Origin: RGIG2041 sp045532715
Lineage (GTDB): Bacteria; Bacillota; Clostridia; UBA1381; UMGS1253
Reading direction: 5' to 3'
DNA length: 5,731 bases
NCBI GenBank assembly: GCA_045532715.1
Contig: JAZSGM010000070.1
Coordinates: 1-5,731 of the forward strand
Made by a program: the position numbers and the translations under genes. Positions 5,315 through 5,731 of the stretch are shown here, one piece after another. Each line of letters starts with the position of its first letter. Position 1 is the first letter of the stretch. The notes under the pieces are model-generated. The model saw only the letters and a program-made list of their open reading frames with translations. It was not told the DNA's origin and made no database searches.

Positions 5315-5731
5315 ATGCTTCAAATTCACTTCTTACATCGTCAAAATCCTTGTAAAGATACAGTGAGCCGCAAATGAGAACTAACTCTGCCGACTGCATT
5401 GCAGCACGGATTGCAGCTGCAATTTCTCCATGTGCTTCGGCGTTTATACCAAGTGCTTCGGCTTTGCATTTGAAATTTTCTGCCGTCATTGCGCGCGGAT
5501 TACCCTGCACGGTTACGGTGTGTAATGTCTTGATGCGTGGCGCAAGCAGCTTAAGCGATGCGGCAATGTCTTTGTCCGCCATCGTAGCCATAACAAGTGA
5601 AATAGACCTGTCTGCAAAATAGCGGTCGATGTTTTTTAAAAGCATCTCCACACCGTCGGGGTTATGCGCACCGTCATAGTAGAGGCGGTCGTTGATTTTT
5701 TCAAAACGCGCCGGATGGCGTGCGTTTTCAA
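5313..5731 (-). CDS. folC: Folylpolyglutamate/dihydrofolate synthase, C-terminal part (partial, runs off the right edge)
   Basis: FolC adds glutamate to folates (and in many bacteria also to dihydropteroate) using ATP. The frame is open from the right edge to the TAA at 5313-5315 and gives the last 138 residues. It shows the family's C-terminal domain order: HPARFE (equivalent to the usual WPGRFE), then LYYDGAHNPDGVEMLL with the diagnostic DGAHNPxG motif, then a SLVMATMADKDIAASLKLL strand-helix unit, and near the end VLICGSLYLYKDF, matching the typical GSLYL closing motif. The N-terminal ATPase domain lies outside the window, so dihydrofolate synthase activity cannot be judged. The gene converges on the importer operon with a 26-base gap. 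MurC-F ligases share the fold, but the DGAHNP and GSLYL motifs favour FolC. Confidence 0.9.
   Translation of the reverse strand, partial: ENARHPARFEKINDRLYYDGAHNPDGVEMLLKNIDRYFADRSISLVMATMADKDIAASLKLLAPRIKTLHTVTVQGNPRAMTAENFKCKAEALGINAEAHGEIAAAIRAAMQSAELVLICGSLYLYKDFDDVRSEFEA

Overview
The window looks like a piece of a Firmicutes chromosome, most likely an anaerobic fermentative member of the Clostridia. The signs are a Pta-AckA acetate pathway with the short (334-residue) phosphotransacetylase, a Firmicutes-type tmcAL (ylbM) gene, strong AGGAGG-like ribosome binding sites, AT-rich intergenic promoters with near-consensus sigma-A boxes, and a lipoprotein (Gram-positive style) solute-binding protein. 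This placement is inference from gene content only. No mobile element, CRISPR array, rRNA or tRNA gene was seen, and no gene-free stretch exceeds about 130 bases.

Layout. On the minus strand, pta (506-1510) is followed by ackA (its first 162 codons, 1-486, running off the left edge). Together they turn acetyl-CoA into acetate and ATP. Back to back with pta, across a 127-base region carrying divergent promoters, lies plus-strand tmcAL (1638-2825), the tRNA-Met cytidine acetate ligase, an enzyme that consumes acetate and ATP. A weak hairpin then separates it from a three-gene polar amino acid ABC importer on the plus strand: solute-binding lipoprotein (2930-3718), HisM/GlnP-type permease (3786-4556) and GlnQ-type ATPase (4546-5286). 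The importer has its own near-consensus promoter with an inverted repeat over the -10 box, and a strong hairpin plus T-tract between the first and second genes that should make the binding protein more abundant than the membrane complex. On the minus strand at the right edge is the C-terminal part of folC (5313-5731), convergent with the importer.

The most notable object is the solute-binding protein. Its sequence order appears rotated: the segment that normally forms the C-terminal end of this family (hinge strand plus last helix) sits directly after the lipidated cysteine, and the protein ends where that segment would normally begin. This reads as a natural circular permutation with ligand-contacting residues retained. 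The permease also carries an 11-residue tandem duplication at its N-terminus. The rest of the window is ordinary core metabolism.
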